The notes under the pieces are model-generated. The model was not told the DNA's origin. It did not search any database and saw only the letters and a program-made list of their open reading frames with translations. This document shows, piece by piece, positions 25,781-37,854 of a stretch of 64,000 bases of DNA (position 1 is the first letter of the stretch; each line of letters opens with the position of its first letter). Position numbers and translations under genes: made by a program. The DNA is from Parascedosporium putredinis (lineage: Eukaryota > Ascomycota > Sordariomycetes > Microascales > Microascaceae): NCBI GenBank assembly GCA_949357655.1, contig CASHTG010000004.1:186001-250000 (forward strand). The letters run 5' to 3'.

Positions 25781-25820
25781 GATGACGACCGATGGCGACC
25801 GATGGCGACCGATTGCGACG
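25781..25820. repeat. 10-bp tandem repeat (GATGGCGACC-like)
   Basis: Four imperfect copies of a 10-nt unit, preceded at 25740-25757 by short repeats of GATGCAC. They lie just 3' of the LMW phosphatase stop codon, probably in or near its 3' UTR. Confidence 0.75.
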
Positions 25821-25975
25821 ATGCTCCTCTTGACACCGATCGACTCCCCTTGCTCCCCCATGAGCGTTGAAAAAGATGCGAAGGAACTCGGAAAGAAGGA
25901 AGGGAAGATGAAGGCGCAACCGCGGGCACGCATTCTCGCGCATCAGCTAGCCGTCACGACATGTCCGACGGTTCC

Positions 25976-26836
25976 TCACTCCGCTTTGACATCCGGAAAA
26001 GTCTCCTTCAAGAAGTTGGCCGTGAAGCGCGCACACTGCTCGTACGCCACGTCGAACCCCTCCGTCCCGCCGTAATACGGATCCTCGACGACCTCGTCCC
26101 GGCCCCCACGGCGATCGCCGCCCGCGTACCGACCCCACAGCATGACTTGGGCCTTGGATCCCTTCTTGGAGCGTTGCAGGTTGCGGATATCGGATAGGTT
26201 CGACTCATCCATGGCGAAGATGTAGTCGAAGCGGTCAAAATCTGCTTTTTGGAGCTGTGTTGGGGGTGAAGGTGTAGATTGTTTGGGGGTTGGTTAGGTA
26301 TGTTTTCCCTTTCGTTATCTTCCCAGGGATCAAATGTAGGGACGGATGGAAAGGGTATACTCCTCAAGGTGCTGGTGGAGGGGAAGCAGGGGAGGTGGGG
26401 TTCCGGTGCACCATGCTATCAAACTTACCTGGCGGCCTCGGTGGCGGTAGTCCGTGACGCCGTTGGATTTCAGCGTCGCCATCGTCCTGTGGTCTGGCGG
26501 CGATCCGACATGATACGCAGCTGCAACGACGAAACCACAGAGTATCAGTAGGTAGGCCTTATTCTCTATCGCTCATACAAGTCCTCTTCTCCAAGACGCG
26601 GGCATGGCGCCTCCAGCTCGATAGCCCCCGGTCATCGTCATACTACCAAAGGAAGAGAAAAGAAGAAGGGAAAGAAGGAAAGATGGCCTCATACCCGTTC
26701 CGCACGAATCAATCTCCTCGATGAGATCCTTGTACGGCGCCTTTCCCGCCACGGACTGGAACACGCCCTCCGCCATGGTCGAGCGGCAGATGTTACCGAG
26801 GCAGACGAAGAGCACCGAGATCTTGTCCGAGGACAT
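25976..26836 (-). CDS. ltp1: low-molecular-weight protein tyrosine phosphatase
   Basis: 170 residues in three exons with introns at 26521-26694 and 26255-26428. The N-terminal catalytic loop is VLFVCLGNICRSTMAEGVF, containing the CX5R(S) motif of LMW-PTPs. The general-acid loop appears as DPYYGG near the C-terminus. AAYHVGSPPDHRTM, FDYIFAMDESNLSDI and CARFTANFLKE follow the family order. The length is typical (about 155-170). The enzyme dephosphorylates phosphotyrosine in proteins and small aryl phosphates in the cytosol; orthologs are yeast Ltp1 and fission yeast Stp1. Reading frame and splice phases are intact. The start ATG is the only one before the catalytic loop. Confidence 0.95.
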
Positions 26837-27828
26837 TTTTTTCTTTGGTGGTTTCTTTTATATTGGAAGGAGGGGGAGATATACGGGATTAGAGCGCTAC
26901 TTGTTAAAACTCGGAAGATGCTAGGAACGAGGCGAAGTGGGTGGTGTTACGAGAGCAGGGGAACGAGTAGATACGCTGAGTACCAACAACGCCTAAAGTG
27001 GTAAGGGAAGAGATTAACCAAAGGGCTTTTGAAAAGAAGTCCCCGAAAGACTGAAAAGAAGAAGGGATCTGGAAAAAGGACGAGATGACGGTTCGCATTC
27101 GCGCGTGCCTGCAACTGTCTCAAAAAAAATGAGTACGTAAAGGTCGCGGAGCCGCCGCCGAGCAAGCCATGTCCCCGCTTCAGTCCCTCGTTCCCCTCCA
27201 CCCCCACTTTGACCGAAAGGTGGGAAAAAAGAGGGAGGAAAAGGACGAAAGAACAAGAGGCGGCTTGATTGGAACATGAGCGCCCTCACGCCCTTTGCAC
27301 GTCCTGCGTCGCAATAGGCGCATGTTTTCTAATTCGTGGCATTGAGATGAAATGGGCACGGGTAGCTTCGAGAAGATTTACAAAGAAGAAAAAAACAGTA
27401 TAGTCAGTTGTATAAAAATTGTTGTTGGATTGTATTTTCAGAGTGGGATGCATTGAACCCTCTCTCAGCCATCATCCGTACCGTACGCTCTTCAACACAG
27501 TACCACACTTTACATCTTGAGATGCTGCCCTCCAAAGCCATGTTTTGTTTTGACCAAATCACAAAATCTCTCTCCTTGCTCCCTTTCATTCCTTTTCTCA
27601 TAACTAGGAATGAGCCACCCTCGCTTTGCTCCATTATTCTTTTCCCCTCTTTGCCTCTCCTCTCCCTCCCCTTCGTTCCTAGCTTGTCCCCCTCTACCGA
27701 TCAGAGGACTTGGAGAAAGGCACCACTCCTTCAGAGGCGAGGGACAAGAGATTATTCGAAGCAAGAATAAAGAAGAAGAATAAGAAACTAGAGCGAGTAC
27801 GGCGGCGCGAGACCCAACCATCTTTCCC
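26837..27828. other. intergenic region, no gene seen
   Basis: About 1 kb between the phosphatase promoter and the Arp2 3' end. It is purine-rich on the plus strand in its first part and contains no supported open frame. Confidence 0.5.
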
Positions 27829-29412
27829 TTATCGCGGGCCAAGCTTTTCAAGCACCCTAGGACCTTGCTCTTCCCACTCCTGCTTGGAGACCCACATGCT
27901 GTCCTTGTCCGCCATGATGTTGGCGAGCACGGCACCTCCGAGGAAGACCATGTGCCTCCTACGAGGAGGATCTTCTATTCGCACCTTGAACTTGCTGAGC
28001 CTTTCGGGGTTTCCGCCCAACACGCGCGTGAGCCACAGCTGCTTGAGCTCCTTCTCCAACCGCGACGGAAGACCGGGGTACATGCTGGAGCCTCCCGAGA
28101 GGACAATGGCCTTGTAGAGGGAGGACCGCACGTCGACGTCGGCGGCCTGGATGGTGTTGAAGAGGAACTCGGCGATGCCGGGCTGTTCGCAGTCGACGAG
28201 GTGAGGCTGGAAGAGGCACTCGGGCGCCTCGAACCTCTCGCTGCCTACGCGGATGACGCGACCGTCGGGGAGCGTGTAGCTCTCCACCAGCACCGTGGTG
28301 TCCTCGCTCAGGCGTTTATCGAGCTCGAGGTCGTACGAGACGTAGCAGAGCTTCTCCTTGATCTGGCGCACTGTCTCGAAGTCGGCCGTTCGGTTGAGCG
28401 CGTAGCCGCGGCGGGTGAGCAGCGCGATGAGATTCCTGGTAACATCTCGGCCGGCAACATCCAATCTCCTCGTCAGGTGGTTAAGCACGACCGACTCGTA
28501 CACGGGCACAATGTGGGTAACGCCGTCACCCGAATCGACAACCACGCCGGAGCTGAGACCTATGGAGAGGAGGGGCCGAGGGGTTCCTTGTCAGCATTTA
28601 TTTCCTTTTATTCCGGGGCCTCCAGAAACCGCGGACATAAGAGGCTGCGGATCGACAACCAAAAAAAAAAAACGTACCTTGAGCATATAGAGCCAGCACG
28701 GCCTGAATGGCGACGTAGACCCCGCCAAAGTCGTAGCGCTCAAACATGACCTCGCACATCTGCTCGCGGTTTCTTAAGGGGTTCATGGGCGGCTCGGTGA
28801 GGAGGATCTTGCGACCCCGAGGGTCAATCTTCATCTTTTCGAAAAAGGTGTAGTCCCACAGGTGCTGCATGTCTTCCCACTTCTTGACGATACCATTCTC
28901 CATCGGGTAGCTGATTTGCAACATGGTGCGGGCGGCCGCGGCCTCGTCGCCGCACATTATGTCCTTGATCACGAGGTCGCTGTCGCCCCGCTCCTCGCTT
29001 CGAAGAATCGGCCGGCCGACTATCGACGGGTACTGGAACTCGGGGAAGTTCTGCGCCGCATAGCCCACCTTGAGGAACCCGGTTCCTCCATCGAGGACTA
29101 TTGTTTCCGTAGAGTCATATGGTTAGCCAAAGGCAGCCCTTGTGAGTTGCGACAAAACCGCCAACATTTCTTGGGATCGCGTGGGGTGACGTGTGGTAGT
29201 AAGGAAAAGAAAAAAACTCGGAAGGGCAGGGATAGAAAAGGTAGAGAGGGAGCTAGATGTGGTTTAGGGTGAAGCGGGAGTTTGGCCGCCGCATGGTTCG
29301 TTGCGATGCCCCGACGGGGCGGCGGGTTCTGGAAGCCTAGGGAGGGCATTCGCTCGAGAGCGGGGTTTTCGAGGAGCTTCATCTGACGTAACGTACCTAT
29401 GGGGGCGGTCAT
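27829..29412 (-). CDS. arp2: actin-related protein 2 (Arp2/3 complex)
   Basis: 388 residues in three exons, with introns at 29098-29396 and 28560-28677. The first coding exon encodes only MTAPI plus one base. Characteristic segments are VLDGGTGFLKVGYAAQNFP, PSIVGRPILRSEE, GDEAAAARTMLQISYPMENG, KILLTEPPMNPLRNREQMCE, VVVDSGDGVTHIVPVYE, AIVLSGGSSMYPGLPSRLE and VFLGGAVLANIMADKDSMWV. These match Arp2 rather than actin or other Arps. Arp2 is a core subunit of the Arp2/3 complex, which nucleates branched actin at endocytic patches. The frame is intact. The gene is divergent from ssn3 with about 1.35 kb between the start codons. Confidence 0.97.
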
Positions 29413-30760
29413 GGCGAAAGGGTTAGGAGGGGGCAAGATGGAAACGCAAGGCGAAAACGGCGACAATATCGAATTGAGCTCCAGACGTCGGTCTGGAGAG
29501 TGTGTCTCTGCGGGGAGAATGGCGATGGCGGGAGAGAGGGTAAAGCCGGGCGAGCAGGAAGCAGCGAGAGGTTGACGTTGGAGATGCAAATAGTGGGGTT
29601 ACACCTCGTAACTTGGTTCGATGGGCGACTTCCCCCATAAAGCTCTCGACGCCCACACTCTCTCACCTCACACGCACGTCCACGCACACACACACACTCT
29701 TTGTACCTCGCTCGCTGTGCTCTTTGTGGCGTAGCGGGGCCACGGTGGGTCTACGCCACGCACCCAATCCATCATCTGGTTAGTCATCATTGCTACTGTC
29801 CGGCCAGCCACCCAGCATTGCTCGATTGATGCCAAAGGGCAGCAAGCAGATGGCGACGAGAGGGAGGACTGCGCTGAGTGGATGAATCTATTGGATCAAG
29901 AATATCCCGTCCGCGTTCCCAATGGCTGAGACTCCGAGTTCCTCTTCTTACACCGACGAGATGTGACCGTATTCAGACGACCGACCATCCTCACTTCATC
30001 TCCCTGCATAATATCACCCCGACATTGAACCCTCCTCCTCTTCCTCACCAACCCCCTCCCCTCCAGCGTTCAAGTATCTATTTCTTAGAGGAACTAGCCC
30101 GTCCTTCTCCTTAGTCCTAGACGTCATCTCCGCCATCGTGTCTGGAGATTTATTTTCCGAGAGCCGCATCCTCCACCTCCACCTCTCCATTCCGTCCTTT
30201 TTCCCTCCCTAGCCTCCGTCGTCTCTTTTAGGAACCATCCCGAAATCCTAATCAACGGCCAAGTGGAGCGAGTGCTGGCCTCGAGCCACCCCCTTTGCTC
30301 CGTGAAGACGTTGGCCGTCCTATTGTAGTCATCCACGGATGAAAAAGGGGAAGGAACAAAAAGGAAAAACAGTTGAGCTCGCTTAACCCGTGTCTCGCCT
30401 TTCTCTCTCTCTCTCGCTCTGGGGTCCCTCCCCAAGAGTCTCCGCTTTGTTCACTAGTCTTCATTGGTAGAACTGACAAACACGCCCCCTAAAAGCCCTC
30501 TTTGATCCTCTTCTTTCTTACCCAGTGGCTCTCAAGAGGAACTGGCCTCAACCAACACCAAACCGTCCGTCCGTCCGTCCGTCCCACCAGCGCTGGCGTA
30601 GGCGGGCGCCCACCCCCACCGGCCGTTATTTTCCTTCCGTGTCCTATCCTAGCTTATTCTCATCAGTATTGGGTCACGTTTGATACCCACCCCATCTCTC
30701 TTTTATTTTATTTTATAACGCACACCCCCTCCCTTGCCCGCCGCCCACACTCCTTTTGCC
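29413..30760. other. divergent promoter region between arp2 and ssn3
   Basis: A 1.35-kb spacer containing both promoters. It has pyrimidine-rich stretches leading into ssn3 and a (CCGT)5 microsatellite at 30563-30583. No supported open frame. Confidence 0.55.
30563..30583. repeat. (CCGT)5 microsatellite
   Basis: Five tandem CCGT units about 180 nt upstream of the ssn3 start codon. Confidence 0.85.
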
Positions 30761-32276
30761 ATGGGCCATACTAATCCACCGACCGGCGCATCCTGTCCTG
30801 GCTCGGTTCCCGGCTCCCGCAGCCAAACCCTCAAGCACAGCGTCCAGGCGGTGTTCGAAGGTAATATGCGGACCTCTTCTCACCTCACGCAGAACCGGCT
30901 AACGGGCTCGGCCGTAGACCGCGGCCACGGGCACATTGCCTACCAACCCAAGGTGCGCGTCACCGACAAGTACAAGGTCGTCGGCTTCATCAGCAGCGGC
31001 ACCTATGGCCGCGTGTACAAGGCCCTCGCCCGCGGCGGCAAGCCCGGCGAGTTCGCCATCAAAAAGTTCAAGCCCGACAAGGAGGGCGAGCAAGTCACCT
31101 ACACGGGCATCTCCCAGAGCGCCATCCGCGAAATGTCCCTCTGCACCGAGCTGAGGCACGAAAACGTCATCAAGCTCGTCGAGATCATGCTCGAGGACAA
31201 GTGCATCTTCATGGTCTTTGAGTACGCCGAGCACGACCTCCTCCAAATCATCCACCACCACAACCAGCAGCCCCGCCACCCCATCTCCCCGGCATGGTCA
31301 AGAGCATCATGTTCCAGCTGCTCAACGGCTGCCAGTACCTGCACACCAACTGGGTCCTCCACCGCGACCTCAAGCCCGCCAACATCATGGTCACCTCGGC
31401 CGGCGAGGTCAAGATTGGCGATCTCGGCCTCGCCCGCCGCTTCGACAAACCCCTGCACTCCCTCTTCAGCGGCGACAAGGTCGTCGTCACCATCTGGTAC
31501 CGCGCCCCCGAGCTCATCCTCGGCAGCCAGCACTACACCCCCGCCATAGACATGTGGGCCGTCGGCTGCATCTTTGCCGAGCTCCTCTCCCTCCGCCCCA
31601 TCTTCAAGGGCGAGGAGGCCAAGATGGACAGCAAGAAGACGGTCCCCTTTCAGCGCAACCAGATGCAAAGATCATCGACATCATGGGCATGCCCACCAAG
31701 GAGCAGTGGCCCCTCCTCGCCGCCATGCCCGAGTACCTCCAGCTCCGCACCCTCCAGTCCCCCATGGCCTCCCACCACCAGCAGCACCCCCAGCACCACC
31801 ACCACCAACATCAGCAACACCACCATCACCAGCAGCAGCAGCACCATCAACACCACCACCAGCAACACCAACAACAGCAGCACGGCCGCCACCAGCCCCA
31901 CCCCATGAGCACCTCCCACCTCGAAAAATGGTACTACAGCACCATCACCCAGGGCCAAACCAGCTCCTTCGCCGGCCTCGCCAACTCCACCTCCCCGCTC
32001 GCCTCCCTCAGCGCCGAGGGCTACGACCTCCTGTCCGGCCTGCTCGAGTACGACCCCGAAAAGCGCCTCACCGCCGCCCAGGCCCTAGAGCACACCTTCT
32101 TCAGCTCCGGCGACCGCCTCGTCGCCAGCTGCTTCGAGGGCCTCCCCAACGAGTACCCCCGCCGCAGGGTCACCCAGGATGACGACATTCGCACCAGCAG
32201 CCTCCCCGGCACCAAGAGGAGCGGCCTCGCCGACGACTCCCTCGTCAGGCCGGGGAAGAGGGTCAAGGAGGCGTAG
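30761..32276 (+). CDS. ssn3: Mediator kinase Ssn3/CDK8 (Srb10)
   Basis: An intronless gene for about 505 residues. It begins MGHTNPPTGASCPGSVPGSR and has a short N-terminal extension before TDKYKVVGFISSGTYGRVYK. Kinase motifs are KFKPDKEGEQVTYTGISQSA, REMSLCTELRHENVI, HRDLKPANIM, the CDK8-type DLGLAR in place of DFG, HSLFSGDKVVVTIWYRAPEL and IDMWAVGCIFAELLSLRPIF. EEAKMDSKKTVPFQRNQM is specific to this family. A His/Gln-rich insert sits in the C-lobe. The kinase pairs with cyclin C (Ssn8) in the Mediator kinase module and phosphorylates the RNA polymerase II CTD and transcription factors. Two frame breaks, at C4 (31287-31290) and A3 (31667-31669), each need one more base (giving PISPGMVKS and QMQKIIDIMG). 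I regard the gene as intact. Confidence 0.95.
31773..31903 (+). repeat. CAN trinucleotide tract encoding a His/Gln insert in Ssn3
   Basis: A nearly pure run of CAC, CAT, CAG and CAA codons encoding about 43 residues, almost all His or Gln. It lies between the LRTLQSPMA segment and LEKWYYSTITQG in the kinase C-lobe, a position that is variable and often low-complexity in filamentous fungal Ssn3 proteins. Confidence 0.9.
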
Positions 32277-33733
32277 GTAGACCATCTTGCCCGTGGTGGA
32301 CGGATGAACTGAGCCCACCCCTCGCTCGCACACTTGTTTGTCTATATGGCTCTTTGCCGCGGCGCTAGCTTACCGTTGTTCGTCATCTCTTCGTCATCTT
32401 TCCCCCGCCTTTTTTTTCCGTCTTTCTCTCCTTCTGCGGTGTCTCTTGGGTTTCTGGAATGGGCAGCGTATGCATACAACACGATGGAACACGGCGTTTC
32501 GAGTTCTCTTTTTCCATTTTTCTTCATCAAGAGAAGGTCTCATAGTCTTTTATCCCCCATTATACAGCGGAGTAGTTGATAGCAAGCAGTCTCCAAAAAA
32601 ATAAAAAAATAAAATAAAGTAACACAGGCCATGGCCCAGTCGCATCTCAAACCCTTTCATTCGGGCTCACCCTTCACTTTTACGTCTCAACGTCGTAAAG
32701 TCTTCGCACCTATTTGTATTAGATAGAGCCACTTGAATAATTTCATGAGGCTACGTTGAAATTCCCCTCTTAGCCTGTCTAACACTTCTCTTCCCTTCCC
32801 GGCCTACAAAGTACCAGCTTCGCAGCCTCTGCCTTAGGCCCTCCATGGAATAATTCGCTCGTTTAGCTGGAAAGAAAAAGAGCGGAGGAAAACAAGCCAC
32901 ATTTGTATACACAGACATATATGTCTAGATATATATAACACCTCTTCTTCGGATTGTCATACGTTTCCCTGTTCTCTGACCGGCCTCTCCAAGGCCCTCA
33001 TGCCGAGAGTCTGGGAAAGCATGATTCGAGAGAGGGACGCACACAGGCGCTTTGTCGGGTGAACGGCAACCAGATTTGCAACCAAAATCGGAGATAGAGA
33101 GAAACCGAAACAGGTGGGTAAGGATGAGCTTAGATTAACGGAGAGGGGTTTTGCGGGAGGCAAGGGGGAATCATTACTTTGCATATATGCCAGTCGAACA
33201 AGAAAGGAAAACCAGTTTCAAAACAAACAGATATCGAGAAAAACAGAGGGTAAAAAGAACAAGACAACAACAAATGTCCATCACCTCCCTTCCCTTCCAG
33301 TGGTATCGTGTTCCTCGCAACGTCTTTTCTTCTTCTTTTCTGCTCCTTCCTCTTCTTCTTCTTTTTTCTTCTTCACTCTCTTCTTCTTCTCGGCGTGGGC
33401 AAGAAAAGGGGAGTGGTCAAGGGGAAGAAAGAATAGTAGCACCAAACACTCCAGACCCGCATCTAGGGGTAGGTATGGAGGCCTTCTTCCTCTCCACGAT
33501 CCTTCCCTTCTACTCCAGTTTCGACCCCTCGTCAACAGCTTGCACTGCGGGTGGGGAAGAAGAGAAAATTATGGTTTGTATTTGGGAAATAGTTGAAAAC
33601 AGGACTTCAGGATATCGCTGCGTGTCGAGAAGGATAAAAAGAGAGACACAAAACAGGTGCGGATGTAGGCGGTAAAATCGATGTAAGGTCGCAGAACCAC
33701 CTAGGGATCCCCATGGCGGATGAAAAAGAATCA
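32277..33733. other. convergent 3' intergenic region
   Basis: About 1.5 kb between the 3' ends of ssn3 and arf6. It contains A/T tracts and a CTT-rich stretch near 33320-33390, but no supported gene. Confidence 0.5.
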
Positions 33734-34688
33734 CTATTTCTTCACAGGAGCAGGAGGGGCCTTGACGTTGTTGGATAGCCAAGCAAGGCCCTCGAGAAGA
33801 CCTTCTCCGGTGGTCGCGCAACTAGGAACGACGTACCACACCTTATCCTTGAGCTTAGAGAGTTGGAGGGCCTCGGTAACTTCTTGGGGCTTCAGGGCTG
33901 TAGAAAAGAAACGGCAGGGAGCCATCGGGTTAGCGGGGTACGAGGAGAAGGGGGCGATTGAGAAGAGCTGTGAGAGCGGGTCGCGTTGTGTCGCTACCGT
34001 ACGCACCTTCAGGGAGATCCTGCTTGTTCGCAAAGACGAGGAGCAAGCTATCCTTCATCTCGCGATCATTGATGATCCTGTGCAATTCCTGCTTCGCCTC
34101 ATCGATACGCGCACGATCTGAAGAGTCAATGACGAAAATGAGGCCTTGGGTACCTGTTATGCTCACACAAGGTTAGAAACTATAATCAACTTGCACGGCC
34201 CATATCCAGGAACTTGGAACAAATGGCGGCCCTGAGAGCATGGCTCAGGATGAGCGGAGGGAGCGCTCGAGATTGGATGATGTCTGCACACACACAATCA
34301 TGTCCGCCTCCCCCTGTTTACCAGGCCGCCATTTCTTCCCCTCGTGGTGATCACCACCTGAGTCCACGGGCTAAAGGGGGTAGTGGTCTCAAGAGGGGCA
34401 GGGAAAGGTCTAGGAGACGAAGGAAAGCGAAAACGCACCGCTAAAGTAATGCCTCCAGAGAGGGCGGATCTTATCCTGGCCGCCCACGTCCCAAACGTTG
34501 AACTTGACATTCTTATAGGTAACGGTCTCGACGTTGAACCCAACGGTAGGGATTGTGGTGACATCTTGGCCGAGCTTGAGCTTGTAGAGAATCGTGGTTT
34601 TACCGGCGGCGTCGAGACCGAGCATAAGGATACGCATCTCCTTGGATCCGAAGATCTTGCCCATCATCTTGGAAAACTGGCCACCCAT
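33734..34688 (-). CDS. arf6: Arf6-type ADP-ribosylation factor GTPase
   Basis: 186 residues in three exons with introns at 34154-34438 and 33898-34006. It starts MGGQFSKMMGKIFGSKEMRI, with the Gly-2 that is N-myristoylated in Arfs. G motifs are GLDAAGKTT (P-loop), the switch I/interswitch VETVTYKNVKFNVWDVGGQD, NKQD and SCATTGEG. The interswitch sequence TYKNVKFNV marks the Arf6 group (yeast Arf3, Aspergillus ArfB), while Arf1 has EYKNISFTV. Arf6-type GTPases act at the plasma membrane in endocytosis, polarity and septation. The Lys-Lys terminus and APPAPV tail are a small C-terminal extension. Frame and splice phases are intact. Confidence 0.95.
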
Positions 34689-37600
34689 TGTGCCGGTTTG
34701 GTGTGAGGAGTACAAGGGAAAATGTGAGTTAGGTCGAGTTCTTGGGTTGAGAAGGCACGAGGTTTATTTGGTTCCTGTTGTTTTCGGCTGAGGGGGAATA
34801 GGAAGTCGACTTCGTGGGTTGACGATTCGATGCGACAGGGGCAACTGTGCGAAAGGGGGCAAGGAGCGCCGTTGGAAAGGAGCTAACTTCGATTCGGATG
34901 TTGGGGGCTGAAATGTGTTGGTGAGGGATGGTTTCGAGAATTCGGGTTGGGTGCCGCTCGGAGAGAAGGTTGAAGGAGCGTAAGAACGCGATTGAACGAC
35001 AACACTCGAGGCGTGAAAGGGGAGATGAGGGGACGAAGAGAAAAGGAAGAAGAAAAAAGAAACCAAAAGAAAAAGAGATGATCAACAAATGTCTTTGTTT
35101 CAACTCTGGGGTTTCTCCAAGCGTTGTTGCTCTGTTGCAGCGAAGTGTCCGGTTTGGGTTAGGGGCACGCAGAGGGATTGGACGGCAAGCGCAGTCCGCT
35201 TTTCCCGGGTGGGTGCGACACACACTCCAGGGCACTTTCCCAAGGGCTTGAGCTGCCGCCAGAAGTAGTAACTGTTCCTGCTGTGCAGCGAAGTGACCTT
35301 GGTGAAGTGACCTTTTTTTCTGTCTGATTTCGGGAGGGGCGATGGGGTGTGGGATGGGATGGGATGGGATGGGATGGGATGGGATGGCTTGTGCCGTTCG
35401 GAGAAATAAAAGGAAAGCAAATAACGACGATAATATTAACCACGGGCCCAATGGCAATTTTACGGTGGGATGAGATTTATTAGGCATATAACAACCACGA
35501 GAACATGAAGTAGCCAGCGTCCCCCAGCCACCCTGCGCTTGCCGTCCTTATCTCGATCAATGATGAAGCACAGCACGAGCCACATCTGCTTCGACGCAAG
35601 AGCACATAAAAATGTTTGAACTACGAGACAGGAGTCCGGAATCGTGGAATGTATCTGTCCCGAAGAGATGGTTGGGAAGAGGAAAGTAATACCGGTCTGA
35701 ACAAACGACGGGTGAAATTCGAAACGAACCGGATCGGCGCGGCTACCACGAAAGGAACGGGCTACTTTGGCCAGTCCATTCAACAACTCGGTGTCGGTCT
35801 TCAAGGGAAACCAGCACAATATGCCATCAAGGCGAGGGGGTCAACATGTTGGATATCCTTATCGAAGGCGTATAGTGGACTGGACGGTCGATTCGACAGA
35901 CACTGTTGTCTGCCCCACGCTACAATCACTTAGCCCGTCCAATCTTGGATGTTTTCTTAGGCCGGCTCTTGCTTTAAAGGTGCTGCAGATGGGAGGAAGC
36001 CTTGCCCTTTTAGGGTATTATTCTGGTTTGGTATTTGGGGCGATTCCACCGAGGAGATTTGGGTAATACCCCTCCTCCACTTGAGGAAAAGGGGCATGAT
36101 GAAGGGCTGTGGGAAAGGGACACAAGCGCAAACTAAATAAGCAAGCGAGCCCTCCTCTGAGATTAAAACAAGACCCCCTTTGTTTGTCAGGAAAGGTAGG
36201 ATTTTCACTCGATGAGCAGTGAATTTGCTAAATTTAACGCATCAAAGATCGCCGAGGTATTGTATGGGATTTGCGTGCAACAAACGTCGCCCTAGCACCA
36301 ATCTTGCGTATCTTCTTGCCAGGAATATTTCCGGACCCTGCCCCCTTGGCCGTGTGTCTTGGACTGATTTTGGGGATCAGCTCCCCAAGTTGACCTTGCG
36401 ACGTGTCAACTGCACGCACGACGTGCTTCGAACAAGCGTCCTGCAGATGAACGGACATAATTCGCGACGGACGGCCTCGGGCGACTATTGGAAAGGAGCC
36501 CACTCCCCAAAGCATGGATGAACTTGAACCCACAGGGCCAAAGGGAAGATTCGCCCAGGGAATACCGGCACACGGTCCTTCCTGGGGCAATCGCCCAAGG
36601 ACATGGAATGGGGAACCAATGGATATTTGGGCGCTTCAATGGCTCGATTGTTGACCAAACAATGCCCTCTGCCCATGGAACTCGGCTGCCTGGACCAGGC
36701 AAAACCCGCAACAACAGACCAGCGGAAGCCGAGAGTCTGTTGTCAGATGCAGCCTCGGTTTTGGGGCAAGCGTCATAAAACCTTTGGTGCAAGGTACCCG
36801 TGCGGGTTTGGGTTTCTGCCCCACAAGGTCCCTTCTTTTTCTGTTCCTTTTTCAAATTCGACCCGCCCCCACACACCAACATTGAGCACAGCATCTCGTG
36901 TGGGACGAGAAGGGTAACAGGCAGATGTCAAAGGAAGACATGCCACAAACACGCACGTCCAAGCCTAGATGAGATGGGGTTTTAAGGGGACAATAACGCC
37001 CTTTTCCTGGGAGAAAGAAAAAAAGAAAGAAAAACTTGGGCTATTTTCCCACCGATCCGTCATAATATCGGGTATCCTCTAAGATAAATCTTGGGATTCA
37101 GTGTTTCACTTTGCCATGAGCTAGTCAAGCTAACTCTCAGCTGCAATTTGGGAGAGTCACTGGCTTCGTTGACGGACTACTCCGGCGAGGGTCCCTCACC
37201 GATCCTACTCCTCGCTTTAGCTTTGAGAGGAGCACGGTGGTGAAGTGGTGGTGTGAAAACCCAATTCGCCCATCTTCAGCTCATCCTGTAAAACAACGTC
37301 AAATAGTTATTAGCATTACCAGGTGGCTTTTGAGTTCCTGGCTCTCTTTCCAACACCAGGCTGAGAAGAGCGTCCTCGTTGAACATGTATTAACAACTAG
37401 GATGAATCAACCTCAGTGCATCACTTCTTCCTAATCTTCCCTGTAGACCTCCCAAAATACATCAACCGCCCGCCCTTCAGCAAAAAAAAGAGCAAAAGGA
37501 ATAAAGCTTCGTCAAGAGAGGGCCCGAGCTTCCGCCCTCGAAGGAAATGCCAGGAATTCCGGTCACGTTATTCCCAACGACGATGAATGGATAGCAGCAC

Positions 37601-37748
37601 ATTGCAGGGGATGGGCCCGTCTGGCAAAGCAGGGGTTTGTGCCTCATCTTTTTGGGTCCTCCTCTCCACCACCATACCTATAGTTATGGCCCGGGAATCT
37701 TCACATCCAAAATGGAAAAACGAGACCAACGAAAAGAAAACAAAAACT
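34689..37748. other. intergenic region between arf6 and tRNA-Phe, no gene seen
   Basis: About 3 kb. The first 700 nt are pyrimidine-rich on the arf6 strand and likely hold its promoter and leader. A GGGAT tandem repeat lies at 35351-35387. Open frames of up to about 250 codons on the minus strand (34729-35487) are low-complexity translations of the promoter and show no domain. Confidence 0.45.
35351..35387. repeat. (GGGAT)7 tandem repeat
   Basis: Seven perfect copies of a 5-nt G-rich unit about 660 nt upstream of arf6. Confidence 0.9.
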
Positions 37749-37854
37749 GCGGGGATAGCTCAGTTGGGAGAGCGTTAGACTGAAGCCTTAACTTCGGTTG
37801 TTTTCAGACGAAAAAGTCATCTAAAGGTCGCCGGTTCAATCCCGGCTCACCGCA
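37749..37854 (+). tRNA. tRNA-Phe (anticodon GAA) with intron
   Basis: A full cloverleaf can be folded. The D stem is GCTC/GAGC, the anticodon stem TTAGA/TCTAA with loop CTGAAGA (anticodon GAA at 37782-37784), and the T stem GCCGG/CCGGC with loop TTCAATC. The acceptor GCGGGGA pairs with TCACCGC followed by discriminator A. A 33-nt intron (37786-37818) follows the base 3' of the anticodon, the canonical eukaryotic position. Its ACTTCGG can pair with the anticodon region, as in pre-tRNA-Phe. The A box (TAGCTCAGTTGG) and B box (GGTTCAATCCC) are present. The acceptor has one G5-A68 mismatch. Confidence 0.95.

Larger units (their letters stand above)
22102..25975. other. intergenic region upstream of the MAP kinase, no gene seen
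   Basis: About 3.9 kb between the MAPK start and the 3' end of the LMW phosphatase gene. The first 700 nt are A/G-rich on the plus strand (C/T-rich on the MAPK strand), as expected of a fungal promoter and leader. A CAGCA repeat (23329-23354) and a 10-bp tandem repeat (25781-25820) lie here. A 220-codon open frame at 22774-23436 begins without ATG and has no recognisable content. Confidence 0.45.

Noticed and set aside
26255..26694. Two introns of identical length (174 nt) in the LMW phosphatase gene, possibly duplicated introner-like elements
   Set aside because: Their sequences differ from the donor sites onwards; equal length appears to be coincidence.
27865..28749. 294-codon plus-strand ORF opposite arp2
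   Set aside because: Antisense shadow of the arp2 coding sequence, crossing an arp2 intron; no domain.
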